Positions 6,026 through 6,124 of a stretch of 6,124 nucleotides of DNA are shown here, in pieces. Origin of the DNA: Thermoguttaceae bacterium (GTDB taxonomy: Bacteria > Planctomycetota > Planctomycetia > Pirellulales > Thermoguttaceae). Position 1 is the stretch's first letter. Each line of letters begins with the position of its first letter. The notes beneath the pieces are model-generated. The model did no database searches. It saw only the letters and a list, made by a program, of their open reading frames with translations, and was not told the origin of the DNA. The translations under genes and the position numbers were made by a program. Location: assembly GCA_017549085.1 (NCBI GenBank), contig JAFYVO010000331.1, positions 1 through 6,124 of the forward strand, written 5' to 3'.

Positions 6026-6046
6026 CGATGGACGGCGCGTCGATCG
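6026..6046 (+). promoter_or_regulatory. Candidate P13 regulatory hairpin that kisses riboswitch loop L5
   Basis: CGATGGAC (6026-6033) pairs with GTCGATCG (6039-6046) by seven Watson-Crick pairs and one G-G mismatch, closing a GGCGC loop (6034-6038). The loop is complementary to GCGCC at 5640-5644 in the P5/L5 hairpin of the aptamer. Family knowledge: in class-I cobalamin riboswitches an L5-L13 kissing interaction locks the expression platform when ligand is bound. Here the stem contains an ATG (6028-6030), which points to translational masking. A second hairpin, CGGGT/ACCCG (6045-6049 / 6054-6058), shares two bases with it and could compete. Confidence 0.5.
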
Positions 6047-6124
6047 GGTCGAAACCCGTCTATCTCAAGAGTCGCTCCGTTTTTCTTGTCTCGACTCGAA
6101 CGCAAACGCAACGTCTAGCGCGTC
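6028..6124 (+). CDS. Possible start of the riboswitch-controlled gene (very partial)
   Basis: ATG 6028 opens a frame that remains open to the right edge (32 codons), beginning MDGASIGSKPVYLKS. I do not recognise it, there is no clear SD upstream, and codons such as CTA, AGT and CGA are atypical of the other genes here. The only positive evidence is that the ATG sits inside the candidate P13 hairpin after a cobalamin aptamer. Equally, the leader may continue and the real gene may start beyond the window. Confidence 0.22.
   Translation, partial: MDGASIGSKPVYLKSRSVFLVSTRTQTQRLAR

Noticed and set aside
6069..6097. Hairpin GAGTCG/CGACTC as a transcription terminator of the riboswitch
   Set aside because: The T-run lies in the 17-base loop instead of after the stem, so it does not have intrinsic terminator form.

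Overview
The window looks like a chromosomal segment of a Gram-negative bacterium. Coding regions are GC-rich and strongly favour codons such as GCG, TCG, CGC, GAC and AAA, while intergenic DNA is AT-rich and runs in homopolymers. This coding style, plus a short stand-alone Fis-type helix-turn-helix gene, makes me think of Planctomycetota or a relative in the PVC group. That is a guess from general impression, not from a marker gene.

Left part (1-4420, minus strand): a lemA / M48-protease locus. lemA (3619-4239) has a good sigma70-like promoter (TTGACC-17-TAAAAT) and a strong ribosome binding site. It is followed by a full-length, membrane-anchored M48 zinc metalloprotease of 675 residues (1388-3415), a well-known partner of LemA. 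A second M48 paralogue follows (1-1007), cut by the window edge. It keeps HEFGH and the third zinc-ligand glutamate, but carries a lysine-rich tandem repeat (7 x 6 residues, 7 x 18 bp) between its membrane anchor and its catalytic domain. The 380-bp gap before it holds a terminator-like structure and a candidate promoter, so it may be transcribed separately.

Middle (4421-4928): a long AT-rich, pyrimidine-biased intergenic region between the divergent lemA and the plus-strand regulator gene, with no convincing gene.

Right part (4929-6124, plus strand): a small protein with a disordered Ser/Pro/Ala-rich N-terminus and a C-terminal Fis-type HTH (4929-5399). After it comes a near-consensus promoter (TTGACA-16-GATAAT, 5439-5466), a structured leader of about 120 nt, and a cobalamin (B12) riboswitch (about 5591-5988). 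The riboswitch shows the conserved GGGAA, CGGTCC, CTGT and GGAAGG elements, a B12-box-like AGTCAGAAGACC, and a perfect 8-bp closing P1 helix whose arms lie almost 400 nt apart. The aptamer is about twice the usual length because two large hairpin-rich segments interrupt it. A downstream hairpin (6026-6046) has a loop complementary to L5 and contains an ATG, which suggests translational control of a gene that begins at or beyond the right edge. That gene cannot be identified here.
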